31,445 nt of DNA from Zygnema cylindricum. Its lineage: Eukaryota > Streptophyta > Zygnematophyceae > Zygnematales > Zygnemataceae. The translations under genes were made by a program, and so were the position numbers. Below the pieces are notes generated by a model. That model did no database searches. It was not told where the DNA came from and saw only the letters and a list, made by a program, of their open reading frames with translations. The DNA is taken from positions 1-31,445 of the forward strand of contig JBBHKE010000039.1 of assembly GCA_037447655.1 (NCBI GenBank). The letters are read 5' to 3'. Positions 1 to 12,803 of the stretch are shown piece after piece (the first letter of the stretch is position 1; every line of letters begins with the position of its first letter).

Positions 1-205
1 AGATCGAGGATTAAAGATCGAGGATCAAGGATCGAGGATCAAGGATCGAGGATCAGCGATCGAGGATCAAGTATCGAGGATGAATGATCGAGAATCAGGG
101 ATCGAGGATCAGAGATCGAGGATCAGATATCGAGGATCAGAGATAGAGGATAAGAGATCGAGGATCAGAGATCATGGATCTAAAATTGAGGATCTAGGAT
201 CCAGG

Positions 206-1583
206 ATCAAGGATCGAGGATCAAAGATCGAGGAATCGAAGATCAAGGATCGGAGATCGAGGATGAGAGATCTAGGATCGGAGATCGAGGATCAAAGATC
301 GAAGATCAAAGATCGAGGATCAGAGTTCGAAGATCAAAGATCTAGGATCAGAGATCGAGGATCAAAGATCGAGGATCAAGAATCAAAGGTCGAGGATCAC
401 AGATCGAGGATCAAAGATCGAGGATCAGCGAGCGAGGATCAGCGATCGACGATCAAGGATCGAAGATTAAGAATCGAGGATCAAAGATCGAGGATTAAGG
501 ATCGAGGATCAAGGATCGAGGATTAGCGATCGAGGATCAAGGATTCATGATGAAGGATCGACGATCTAGGATCGAGGATCAGAGATCGAGGATTAGATAT
601 TGAGGATCAGAGATAGAGGATCAGAGATCGAGGATTAGAGATCGTGGATCAGGGATCAACGATCAAGATCAAGGATCAAAAATCGAGGATTAAGGATCGT
701 GGATCAAAGATCAACGATCGGAGATCGAGGATCAGAGATTGAGGATCAGATATTGAGGATCAGAGATCCAGGATCAGAGATCAAGGATCAAATATCGAGG
801 ATCATCAAAGATCGAGGATCACAGATCAAGGATCAGAGATCGAGGATCGGAGATTGAGGATCAGAGAACGAGGATCAGAGATCGAGGATGAGAGATCGAA
901 GATCAAGTATCAAAGATCAAAGATCGAGGATCATCAACGATCGAGGATCAGAGATCGAGGATAAGAGATGGAGTATCAAAGATCGAGGATCAGAGATCGA
1001 GGATCAAGGATCGAGGATCATGAAGGATTCAGGATCACAGATCGAGGATTAGAGATCAAGGATAATGGATCGACGATGAGAGATCAAGTATGAGAGATCG
1101 AGGATGAGAGATCAAGGATAAGAGATCAAGGATGAGAGATCGCGGATGAGAGATCGCGGATCAAAGATCGCGGATTAGAGATTGAGGATCAAGGATCGAG
1201 GATGAAGGATCGAGGATCAAGGTTGAGGATCAAGGTTGAGGATGAAGGATCAAGGATCAAAGATCGAGGATCAGAGATTGAGGATCTGAGATTCAATATC
1301 AAAGATCCACGATCAGAGATCGAGGATCAAAGAACGAGGATCAAAGATCGAGGATCAGATATCGAGGATCAGAGATCAAATTAGAGATCGAGGATGAGAG
1401 ATCAAAGATGAGAGATCGAAGATGAGGGATCGAGGAATCAGAGATGGAGGATCAGAGATCGAGGATCGGAGATCGAGGATCGAAGATCGAGGATCGAAGA
1501 TCGAGGATCGGAGATCGAGGATCAGAGTTCTAGGATCGGAGATCGAAGATCAGAGATCGAGGATCAGAGATCGAGGATCAGAG
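206..1583 (+). repeat. Satellite block A, copy 1 (1.38 kb)
   Basis: Inside the satellite this stretch matches 11426-12803 at a fixed offset of 11,220 bases. All the irregular variant units match, and I see no mismatch in the rows compared. After 1583 similarity continues to about 1840 with a 14-base length shift. It contains landmark irregular units such as the 8-base GAGGAATC step near 231 and the ATCATCAA steps near 801 and 930. Confidence 0.88.
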
Positions 1584-2376
1584 ATCGAGGATCAGAAATT
1601 TAGGATCAAAGAACTAACATCAGAGATCAAGGATCAAGGATCAAAGGTCGAGGATCAAAGATCGAGGATCAGAGAGCGAGAATCAGCGATCCAGGATCAA
1701 GGATCGAAGATTAAGAATCGAGGATGAAAGATCGTGGATAAAGGATCGAAGATCAAGGATCGAGGATTAGCGATCGAGGATCAAAGATCGATGATGAAGG
1801 ATCGAGGATCAAGGATCGAGGATTAGAGATCGAGGATCAAAGATCGAGCATCAAGGATCAAGAATAAGAGATCCAAGATCAATGATCGAGGATCAGAGAT
1901 CGAGGATCAAAGACCGAGGATCAGATATCGAGGATCAAGGATCGAGGATCAAAGATCGAGAATCAGAGATTGAGGATCAGAGATCAAAGATTACAGACCA
2001 AAGATTAAGGATCGAGGATCAAGGATCAAGGATCGAGGATCAAGGATCAAGGATCAAGGATCGAGGATTAAGGATCGAGGATCAAGGATCGAGGATCAAG
2101 GATCGAGGATCACGGATCAAGGATGAAGGATCAAGGATCAGCAATCAAGGATCAGAGATCGAGGATCAGAGATCGAGGATCAGAGATCGAGGATCAAGGA
2201 TTGAGGATCAAGGATCGAGGATCAAGGATCGAGGATCAAGGATCAACAATCGAGGATCAACGATCCAGGATCAGAGATCGTCGATCAGAGATCGAGGATT
2301 AAAGATCGAGGATCAAAGATCGAGGATCACAGATCGAGGATCAGAGATCAAGGATTGGAGATCGAGGATTAGAGAT

Positions 2377-2492
2377 CGAGGATCGGAGATAGAGGATCGG
2401 AGATCGAGGATCGGAGATCGAGGATCGGAGATCGAGGATCGGAGATCGAGGATCGGAGATCGAGGATCGGAGATCGAGGATCGGAGATCGAG
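2377..2492 (+). repeat. Homogenised 14-bp subarray (GATCGGAGATCGAG)
   Basis: About eight consecutive 14-base units of GATCGGAGATCGAG occur here with almost no variation (one early unit reads GATAGAG). The surrounding units are mixed. Such a uniform patch is the expected mark of recent local expansion by slippage or unequal exchange. Confidence 0.8.
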
Positions 2493-3727
2493 TACCAGAG
2501 ATCGAGGATCCGGATCAGAGATCGAGGATCAGAGATCGACGATCAGAAATCAAGGATCACAAATCAAGGATCAAAGATCGAGGATCAAGGATCGAGGATC
2601 AAGGATCGAGGATCAAAGATCGAGGATCAACGATCGGGTTTCAAGGATCGAGGATCAATGATAGAGGTTCAAGGATCGAGGATAAAGGATCAACATCATG
2701 GATCAAGGATCGAGGATTTCAAATCGAGGGTCTGAGATCAAGGATTAGAGATTGAGGATCGCAGATGAAGGATCAGAGATCAGGGATCAGATCAAGGTTT
2801 AAACATTAAGGATAAAAGATCGAGGATCCGAGATCGAGGATCAAAGATCAGGGATCAAAGAAAGAGGATCAAAGATCAAAGATCAATGATCGAGGAACAA
2901 GGATCGAGGATCAAGGTCAAGGATCAAGGTCGAGGATCAAAATCGAGGATCAGGGATCAAGGATCAGGGATCGAGGATCATCGATCAAGGATCAAAGATC
3001 GAGTATCAAAGATTGAGGATCTGAGATCGAGGATCAAAGATCGAGGATCAGAGATCGAGGATCAGAGATCGAGGATTAGAGATCGAGGATCAAAGATCGA
3101 GGATCAAAGATCGAGGATCAGAGATCGAGGATGAGAGATCGAGGATAAGTGATCAAGAATCAGAGATTGAGGATCAGAGATCGAGGATCGGAGATCGAGG
3201 ATCGGAGATCGAGGATTAGAGATCGAGGATCAAAGATCGAGGGTCAAAGATTGAGGATCAGAGATCGAGGATCAGAGATCGAGGATGAGAGATTGAGGAT
3301 CGAAGATCGAGCATCAAAGATCGAGGATCAAAGATTGAGGATCGAAGATCAAGGATCAAGGATCAAAGATGAAGGATCAAGGATCGAGGATCAAAGATCG
3401 AGGATCAGAGATCGAGGATCAGAGATCGAAGATCAAAGATCGAAGATCAGAGATCGAGGATCCAGGATTGAGGATCGAGGATTGAGGATCAAGGATCGAG
3501 GATCAGAGATCGAGGATAAGAGATCGAGGATCAAAGATCGAAGATGAGAGATTGAGGATCAAGGATCGAGGATCAAGGATGGAGGATTAAGGATCGAGGA
3601 TCAAAGATCGAGGATCAGAGATCGAAGATCAGAGATTGAGGATCAATGATCGAGAATCAAGGATCGAGGATCAGGGATCGAGGATCATAGATCGAGGATA
3701 CGAGATCGAAGATAAAAGATCGAGGAT

Positions 3728-3900
3728 CAGAGATCGAGGATGAAAGATCGAGGATGAGAGATCGAGGATGAGAGATCGAGGATGAGAGATCGAGGATGTA
3801 AGATCGAGGATGAGAGATCGAGGATGAGAGATCGATGATAAGAGATCGAGGATGAGAGATCGAGGATGAGAGATCGAGGATGAGAGATCGAGGATCAAAG
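3728..3900 (+). repeat. Homogenised 14-bp subarray (GATGAGAGATCGAG)
   Basis: Roughly a dozen consecutive 14-base units of GATGAGAGATCGAG occur, in which one GATC of the dimer is changed to GATG. The same subtype recurs as blocks near 4190-4270, 6285-6420, 6800-6870, 7650-7770, 8160-8235 and 9905-9985. It is therefore a distinct subfamily within the satellite. Confidence 0.78.
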
Positions 3901-4500
3901 ATAGAGGATTAGAGATCGAGGATGAAAGATCGAGGATCAAAGATCAAGGATCTGAGATCGAGGATCAAGATCGAGGATCAAAGATCGAGGATTAGAGTTT
4001 GAGGATCAGAAATTGAGGATAAGAGATCAAGGATTAGAGATCGAGGATCATAGATCGAAGATCAGAGATCGAGGATCAAGAATCGAGGATCTGGGATCGA
4101 GGATTCGCTATCAAGGATCACGGATCGAGAATGAGAGATAGAAGATCATAGATCGAGGATCAAAGATCAAAGAATCAGAGATCGAAGATGAGAGATCGAG
4201 GATGAGAGATCGAGGATGAGAGATCAAAGATGAGAGATCGAGGATGAGAGATAGAGGATGAGAGATCGTTGATCAAAGATCGAGGATCAAGGATCGAGGA
4301 TCAAGGTTCAAGGATCAAAATCGAGGATCAGAGATCGAGGATCAAGGATTGAGGATCATCAACGATCGAGGATCATCAAGGATCAACGATCGGAGATCGA
4401 AGATCAGAGATCGAGGATCAGAGATTGAGGATCAGAGATCGAGGATCAGAGATCGAGGATCAGAGATCGAGGATCAAGGATCGAGGATCATCAAAGATCG

Positions 4501-4646
4501 AGGATCAGAGATCGAGGATCAAAGATTATGGATCGGAGATCGAGGATCACAGATCGAGGATCAGAGATCGAGGATCAGAGATCGAGGATCAAAGATTATG
4601 GATCGGAGATCGAGGATCACAGATCGAGGATCAGAGATCGAGGATC
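4501..4646 (+). repeat. 70-bp direct duplication inside satellite
   Basis: A 70-base segment (ten heptamers) containing the unusual AAAGATTATGGATCGG occurs twice in a row, with that landmark at 4521 and 4591. It shows that exchanges work in whole multiples of the heptamer. Confidence 0.8.
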
Positions 4647-4989
4647 AGAGATCGAGGATCAAAGATCTATGATCAGAGATCGAGGATCAAGTATTGAAGA
4701 TCAAGTATCGAAGATCAAGGATCGAGGATCATCAAGGATCGAGGATCAGAGATCGAGGATCACCGTTCGAGAATCAGAGATTGAGGATGAAAGATCGAGG
4801 ATCAAAGATCGAGGATCATCAAGGATTGAGGATCAAAGATCGAGGATAATGGATCGAGGATGAGAGATGGAGGATGAGAGATCGAGAATGAGAGATCAAG
4901 GATAAGAGATCGAGGATGAGAGATCGCGGATGAGAGATCGCGGATCAAAGATCGCGGATTTGAGATTGAGGATCAAGGATCGGAAACAA

Positions 4990-5815
4990 GGATCGAGGAT
5001 GAAGGTCAAGGATCAAGGTCGAGGATCAAGGATCAAGGATAAGAGATCAAGGATCAGGGATCGAGGATCACATATTGAGGATCAAAGATCGAGGATCAAA
5101 GATTGAGGATCACAGATCGAGGATCAAAGATCCAGGATCAAAGATCGAGGATCAGAGATCGAGGATAAGAGATCAAATCAAAGATTGAGGATGAGAGATC
5201 GAAGATGAGAGATCGAGGATGAGTGATTGAGGATCAGGATTCAGGATCAGAGATCGAGGATCACAGATCGAGGATCGGAGATCGAGGATCGAAGATTGAG
5301 GATTAGATATCGAGGATCAAAGATCGAGGATCAAAGATTGAGGATCAGAGATCGAGGATCACAGATCGAGGATGAGAGATCGAGGATCGAAGATCGAGGA
5401 TCAAAGATCGAGGATCAGAGATCGAGGATCGAAGATCGAGGATCAAGGATCGAGGATGAAGGTCAAGGATCAAGGTCGAGGATCAAGGATCAAGGATAAG
5501 AGATCAAGGATCAGGGATCGAGGATCACATATTGAGGATCAAAGATCGAGGATCAAAGATTGAGGATCACAGATCGAGGATCAAAGATCCAGGATCAAAG
5601 ATCGAGGATCAGAGATCGAGGATCAGAGATCGAGGATAAGAGATCAAATCAAAGATTGAGGATGAGAGATCGAAGATGAGAGATCGAAGATGAGAGATCG
5701 AGGATGAGTGATTGAGGATCAGGATTGAGGATCAGAGATCGAGGATCGGAGATCGAGGATCGAAGATCGAGGATCGGAGATCGAGGATTAGATATCGAGG
5801 ATCAAAGATCGAGGA
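4990..5815 (+). repeat. ~457-485 bp direct duplication inside satellite
   Basis: The segment beginning near 4995 recurs beginning near 5450. The shared landmark AAGAGATCAAGGATCAGGG lies at 5041 and 5498, and GAGTGATTGAGGATCAGG lies at 5221 and 5706. The shift changes from 457 to 485 bases, so the second copy gained 28 bases (four heptamers) of extra repeat. Confidence 0.78.
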
Positions 5816-7829
5816 TCAAAGATTGAGGATCAGAGATCGAGGATCAGAGATCGAGGATGAGAGATCGAGGATCGAAGATCGAGGATCAAAGATCGAGGAT
5901 CAGAGATTGAGGATCGAAGATCGAGGATCGAGGATCGAGGATCAAGGATCGAGGATCAAAGATGAAGGATCAAGGATCAAGGATCAGCGATCGAGGATCA
6001 GAGATCGAGAATCAAGGATCGAAGATCAAGATTGAGGATCAAGGATCAAGGATCAGAGATGAAGGATAAGAGATCGAGGATCAGAGATCGAAGATGAGAG
6101 ATTGAGGATCAAGCATCGAGGATCGAGGATCAAAGATCGAGGATCAGAGATCGTGGATCAGAGATCGAAGATCAGAGATTGAGGATCAAGGATCGAGGAT
6201 CAAGGATCGAGGATCATAGATCGAGGATCATAGATCGAGGATAACAGATGAAAGAAAAAAGGTCAAGGATCAGAGATCGAGGATAAGAGATCGAGGATGA
6301 GAGATCGAGGATGAGAGATCGAGGATGAGAGTTCGAGGATGAGGGATCGAGGATGAGAGATCGAGGATGAGAGATTGATGATGAGAGTTCAAGGATGAGG
6401 GATCGAGGATGAGAGATCGAGGATCAAAGATAGAGGATCAAAGACCGAGGATGAAAGATCGAGGATCAGAGATCAAGGATCAGAGATCGAGGATCAGAGA
6501 TTGACGATCAAGGATCGATGATCAAAGATCGAGGATCAGAGTTCGAGGATTAGAGATTGAGGATCAAAGATCGAGGATTAGAGATCGAGGATCATAGATC
6601 GAAGATCAGAGATCGAGGATCAAGGATCGAGGATCATCAACGATCGAGGATCATCGAGGATCGAGGATCAGAGATTAAGGATCAAAGATCGAATATCAAG
6701 AATCGAGGATCAGGGATCGAGGATCACGCATCGAGGATGAGAGATCGAAGATCACAGATCGAGGATCAGAGATCGAGGAATCAGAGATCGAAAATGAGAG
6801 ATCGAGGATGAGAGATCGAGGATGAGAGATCGAGGATGAGAGATCGAGGATGAGAGAAAGAAGATGAGAGATCGTTGATCAGAGATCGAGGATCGAGGAT
6901 CGAGGATCAAGGTTCGAGGATCAGAGATCGAGGATCAAAGATCGAGGATCAAAGATCGAGGAATAGAGATTAAAGATCGACGATCAAGGATCGAGGATCA
7001 AGGATCGAGGATCAACGATCGAGGATCATGGATCAAGGATTATGGATCGAGGATAATCAAGGATCGAGGATCAGAGATCGAGGATCAACGGTCAAGGATC
7101 AGAGATCGAGGATCAAAGATCGAGGATCAGAGATCGAGGATCAAAGATTGAGGATCAGAGATCGAGGATCAAAGATCGAGGATCAGAGATCGAGGATCAA
7201 AGATAGAAGATTAGAGATCGAGGATGAAAGATCGAGGATGAGAGATAGAGGATGAAAGATCGAGGATCAAAGATCGAGGATCAGAGATCGAGGATCAGAG
7301 ATCTAGGATCAGAGATCGAGGATCAAAGATCGAGGATCAAAGATCGAGGATCAGAGATTGAGGATCGAGGATCGAGGATCAAGGATCGAGGATCAACGAT
7401 GAAGGATCAAGGATCGAGGATCAAAGATCGAGGATTAGAGATCGAGGATCAGAGATTGAAGATAAAAAATCGAGGATCAAGGATCGAAGATTGAGGATCA
7501 GAGATCGTGGATCAGAGATCGAAGATCAGAGATTGAGGATCAAGTATCGAGGATCAAGGATCGAGGATCAGAGATCGAGGATCATAGATCGAGGATAACA
7601 TATCAAAGATAAAAGGTCAAGGATCGGAGATCGAGGATAAAAGATCGACGATGAGAGATCGAGGATGAGAGATCGAGGATGAGAGATCGAGGATGAGAGA
7701 TCGAGGATGAGAGATCTGAGGATGAGAGATTGATGATGAGAGTTCGAGGATAAGGGGATCGAGGATGAGAGATCGAGGATCAAAGATAGAGGATCAGAGA
7801 CCGAGGATGAAAGATCGAGGATCAGAGAT

Positions 7830-9576
7830 CAAGGATCAGAGATCGAGGATCAGAGATTGACGATCAAGGATCGAGGATCAAAGATCGAGGATCAGAGTTC
7901 GAGGATTAGAGATTGATGATCAAAGATCGAGGATTAGAGATCGAGGATCATAGATTGAAGATCAGAGATCGAGGATCAAGGATTGAGGATCATCAACGAT
8001 TGAGGATCATCAAGGATCGAGGATCAGAGATTAAGGATCAGAGATCGAATATCAAGAATCGAGGATCAAGGATCGAGGATCACGGATCGAGGATCAGAGA
8101 TCGAAGATCTGAGATCAAGGATCAGAGATCGAGGAATCAGAGATCGAAAATACATATCGAGGATGAGAGATCGAGGATGAGAGATCGAGGATGAGAGATC
8201 GAGGATGAGAGAAAGAGGATGAGAGATCGTTGATGAGAGATCGAGGATCAAGGATCGAGGATCAAGGTTCGAGGATCACAGATCGAGGATCAGAGATTGA
8301 GGATTAGAGATCGAGGATCAGAGATCGAAGATCAGAGATCGAGGATCAAGGATCGGAGATCATCAACGATCGAGGATCATCAAGGATCAACGATCAGAGA
8401 TTGAGGATCAAAGATCGAGGATCAGAGATTGAGGATCAAAGATCGAGGATCAGAGATCGAGGATCAAGGATCGAGGATCATCAAAGATCGAGGATCATAG
8501 ATCGAGGATCAAAGATCAAGGATCACAGATCGAGGATCAGAGATCGAGGATCAGAGATCGAGAATCACAGATCGAGGATCAGAGATTGAGGATCAGAGAT
8601 CGAGGATCAAGGATCGAGGATCATCAAGGATCGAGGATCAGAGATCGAGGATCACAGATCAAGAATCAGAGATCGATGATCACACATTGAGGATCAAGGA
8701 TCGACGATCATCAAGGATTGAGGATCAGACATCGTGGATTAGAGATCGAGGATAATGGATCGAGGATGAGAGATCGAAGATGGGAGATCGAGGATGAGAG
8801 ATCGAGGATAAGAGATCGAGGATGAGATATCGCGGATGAGAGATCGGGAATCAAACATCGCTGATTAGAGATTGAGGATCAACGATCGAGGATCAAGGTT
8901 GAGGATCAAGGATCGAGGATCAAAGATCAAGGATGAAAGATCGAGGATCACAGATCGAGGATCTTGATTCAAGATCAAAGATCCAGGATCAGAGATCGAG
9001 GATCAAAGATCGAGGATCAGATATCGATGATCACATATCAAATAAGAGATCGAGGATGAGAGATCACAGATGAGAGATCGAAGATGAGGGATCGAGGAAT
9101 CAGAGATCGAGGATAAGAGATCAAGGATCAAAGACCGAGGCTCAAAGACCGAGAATCAGAGATCGAGGATCAAAGATCGAGGATCAAAAATCAAGGATCA
9201 GAGATCGAGGTTTAACGATCGAGGATCGAAGATCGAGGATCGGAGATCGAGGATCAGAGTTCTAGGATCGGAGATCGAAGATCAAAGATCGAGGATCAGA
9301 GATCGAGGATCAGAGATCGAGGATCAGAGTTTTAGGATCAAAGAACTAACATCAGAGATCAAGGATCAAGGATCAAAGGTCGAGGATCAAAGATCGAGGA
9401 TCAGAGAGCGAGGATCAGCGATCTAGGATCAAGGATCGAAGATTAAGAATCGAGGATCAAAGATCGAGGATTAAAGATCGAGGATCAAAGATCGAGGATC
9501 AAGGATCGAGGATTAGCGATCGAGGATCAATAATCGATGATGAAGGATCGAGGATCAGGGATATAGGATCAGAGAT
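7830..9576 (+). repeat. Satellite higher-order unit B, copy 1 (~1,747 bp)
   Basis: This is the first of two adjacent higher-order units with a period of 1,747 bases. Landmarks repeat exactly at that spacing: AGATTGACGATC at 7854 and 9601, and GATTAAGAATC at 9441 and 11188. Only scattered single-base differences are visible, such as CAAAG versus CAGAG near 8410 and 10157. Edges are approximate because the base repeat makes junctions ambiguous. A related left portion also occurs near 6450-6870. Confidence 0.85.
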
Positions 9577-11323
9577 CGAGGATCAGAGATCGAGGATCAG
9601 AGATTGACGATCAAGGATCGAGGATCAAAGATCGAGGATCAGAGTTCGAGGATTAGAGATTGAGGATCAAAGATCGAGGATTAGAGATCGAGGATCATAG
9701 ATTCAAGATCAGAGATCGAGGATCAAGGATTGAGGATCATCAACGATTGAGGATCATCAAGGATCGAGGATCAGAGATTAAGGATCAGAGATCGAATATC
9801 AAGAATCGAGGATCAAGGATCGAGGATCACGGATCGAGGATCAGAGATCGAAGATCTGAGATCAAGGATCAGAGATCGAGGAATCAGAGATCGAAAATAC
9901 ATATCGAGGATGAGAGATCGAGGATGAGAGATCGAGGATGAGAGATCGAGGATGAGAGAAAGAGGATGAGAGATCGTTGATGAGAGATCGAGGATCAAGG
10001 ATCGAGGATCAAGGTTCGAGGATCACAGATCGAGGATCAGAGATTGAGGATTAGAGATCGAGGATCAGAGATCGAAGATCAGAGATCGAGGATCAAGGAT
10101 CGGAGATCATCAACGATCGAGGATCATCAAGGATCAACGATCAGAGATTGAGGATCAGAGATCGAGGATCAGAGATTGAGGATCAAAGATCGAGGATCAG
10201 AGATCGAGGATCAAGGATCGAGGATCATCAAAGATCGAGGATCATAGATCGAGGATCAAAGATCGAGGATCAGAGATCGAGGATCAGAGATCGAGGATCA
10301 GAGATCGAGAATCACAGATCGAGGATCAGAGATTGAGGATCAGAGATCGAGGATCAAGGATCGAGGATCATCAAGGATCGAGGATCAGAGATCGAGGATC
10401 ACAGATCAAGAATCAGAGATCGATGATCACACATTGAGGATCAAGGATCGACGATCATCAAGGATTGAGGATCAGACATCGTGGATTAGAGATCGAGGAT
10501 AATGGATCGAGGATGAGAGATCGAAGATGGGAGATCGAGGATGAGAGATCGAGGATAAGAGATCGAGGATGAGATATCGCGGATGAGAGATCGGGAATCA
10601 AACATCGCTGATTAGAGATTGAGGATCAACGATCGAGGATCAAGGTTGAGGATCAAGGATCGAGGATCAAAGATCAAGGATGAAAGATCGAGGATCACAG
10701 ATCGAGGATCTTGATTCAAGATCAAAGATCCAGGATCAGAGATCGAGGATCAAAGATCGAGGATCAGATATCGATGATCACATATCAAATAAGAGATCGA
10801 GGATGAGAGATCACAGATGAGAGATCGAAGATGAGGGATCGAGGAATCAGAGATCGAGGATAAGAGATCAAGGATCAAAGACCGAGGCTCAAAGACCGAG
10901 AATCAGAGATCGAGGATCAAAGATCGAGGATCAAAAATCAAGGATCAGAGATCGAGGTTTAACGATCGAGGATCGAAGATCGAGGATCGGAGATCGAGGA
11001 TCAGAGTTCTAGGATCGGAGATCGAAGATCAAAGATCGAGGATCAGAGATCGAGGATCAGAGATCGAGGATCAGAGTTTTAGGATCAAAGAACTAACATC
11101 AGAGATCAAGGATCAAGGATCAAAGGTCGAGGATCAAAGATCGAGGATCAGAGAGCGAGGATCAGCGATCTAGGATCAAGGATCGAAGATTAAGAATCGA
11201 GGATCAAAGATCGAGGATTAAAGATCGAGGATCAAAGATCGAGGATCAAGGATCGAGGATTAGCGATCGAGGATCAATAATCGATGATGAAGGATCGAGG
11301 ATCAGGGATATAGGACAGAGATC
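9577..11323 (+). repeat. Satellite higher-order unit B, copy 2 (~1,747 bp)
   Basis: This is the tandem copy of the preceding higher-order unit at a shift of 1,747 bases. It ends near 11316, where the copy-1 sequence GGATATAGGATCAGAG becomes GGATATAGGACAGAG through a 2-base loss. It then passes into block A copy 2. A partial further match to the same right-end module recurs near 12781-13070. Confidence 0.85.
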
Positions 11324-11425
11324 GAGGATCAGATATTGAGGATCAGAGATAGAGGATCAGAGATCGAGGATCGGAGATCGAGGATCAGAGATCGAGGATC
11401 AAAGATCGAGGATCAAGGATCGAGG

Positions 11426-12803
11426 ATCAAGGATCGAGGATCAAAGATCGAGGAATCGAAGATCAAGGATCGGAGATCGAGGATGAGAGATCTAGGATCG
11501 GAGATCGAGGATCAAAGATCGAAGATCAAAGATCGAGGATCAGAGTTCGAAGATCAAAGATCTAGGATCAGAGATCGAGGATCAAAGATCGAGGATCAAG
11601 AATCAAAGGTCGAGGATCACAGATCGAGGATCAAAGATCGAGGATCAGCGAGCGAGGATCAGCGATCGACGATCAAGGATCGAAGATTAAGAATCGAGGA
11701 TCAAAGATCGAGGATTAAGGATCGAGGATCAAGGATCGAGGATTAGCGATCGAGGATCAAGGATTCATGATGAAGGATCGACGATCTAGGATCGAGGATC
11801 AGAGATCGAGGATTAGATATTGAGGATCAGAGATAGAGGATCAGAGATCGAGGATTAGAGATCGTGGATCAGGGATCAACGATCAAGATCAAGGATCAAA
11901 AATCGAGGATTAAGGATCGTGGATCAAAGATCAACGATCGGAGATCGAGGATCAGAGATTGAGGATCAGATATTGAGGATCAGAGATCCAGGATCAGAGA
12001 TCAAGGATCAAATATCGAGGATCATCAAAGATCGAGGATCACAGATCAAGGATCAGAGATCGAGGATCGGAGATTGAGGATCAGAGAACGAGGATCAGAG
12101 ATCGAGGATGAGAGATCGAAGATCAAGTATCAAAGATCAAAGATCGAGGATCATCAACGATCGAGGATCAGAGATCGAGGATAAGAGATGGAGTATCAAA
12201 GATCGAGGATCAGAGATCGAGGATCAAGGATCGAGGATCATGAAGGATTCAGGATCACAGATCGAGGATTAGAGATCAAGGATAATGGATCGACGATGAG
12301 AGATCAAGTATGAGAGATCGAGGATGAGAGATCAAGGATAAGAGATCAAGGATGAGAGATCGCGGATGAGAGATCGCGGATCAAAGATCGCGGATTAGAG
12401 ATTGAGGATCAAGGATCGAGGATGAAGGATCGAGGATCAAGGTTGAGGATCAAGGTTGAGGATGAAGGATCAAGGATCAAAGATCGAGGATCAGAGATTG
12501 AGGATCTGAGATTCAATATCAAAGATCCACGATCAGAGATCGAGGATCAAAGAACGAGGATCAAAGATCGAGGATCAGATATCGAGGATCAGAGATCAAA
12601 TTAGAGATCGAGGATGAGAGATCAAAGATGAGAGATCGAAGATGAGGGATCGAGGAATCAGAGATGGAGGATCAGAGATCGAGGATCGGAGATCGAGGAT
12701 CGAAGATCGAGGATCGAAGATCGAGGATCGGAGATCGAGGATCAGAGTTCTAGGATCGGAGATCGAAGATCAGAGATCGAGGATCAGAGATCGAGGATCA
12801 GAG
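11426..12803 (+). repeat. Satellite block A, copy 2 (1.38 kb)
   Basis: This is the second copy of the block at 206-1583, offset 11,220 bases. It shares the same private variants, such as the GATCTAG units and the ATCATCAA insert. Such a long, near-identical match of a degenerate repeat requires a recent duplication or conversion, because independent homogenisation would not reproduce the same order of variants. Confidence 0.88.
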
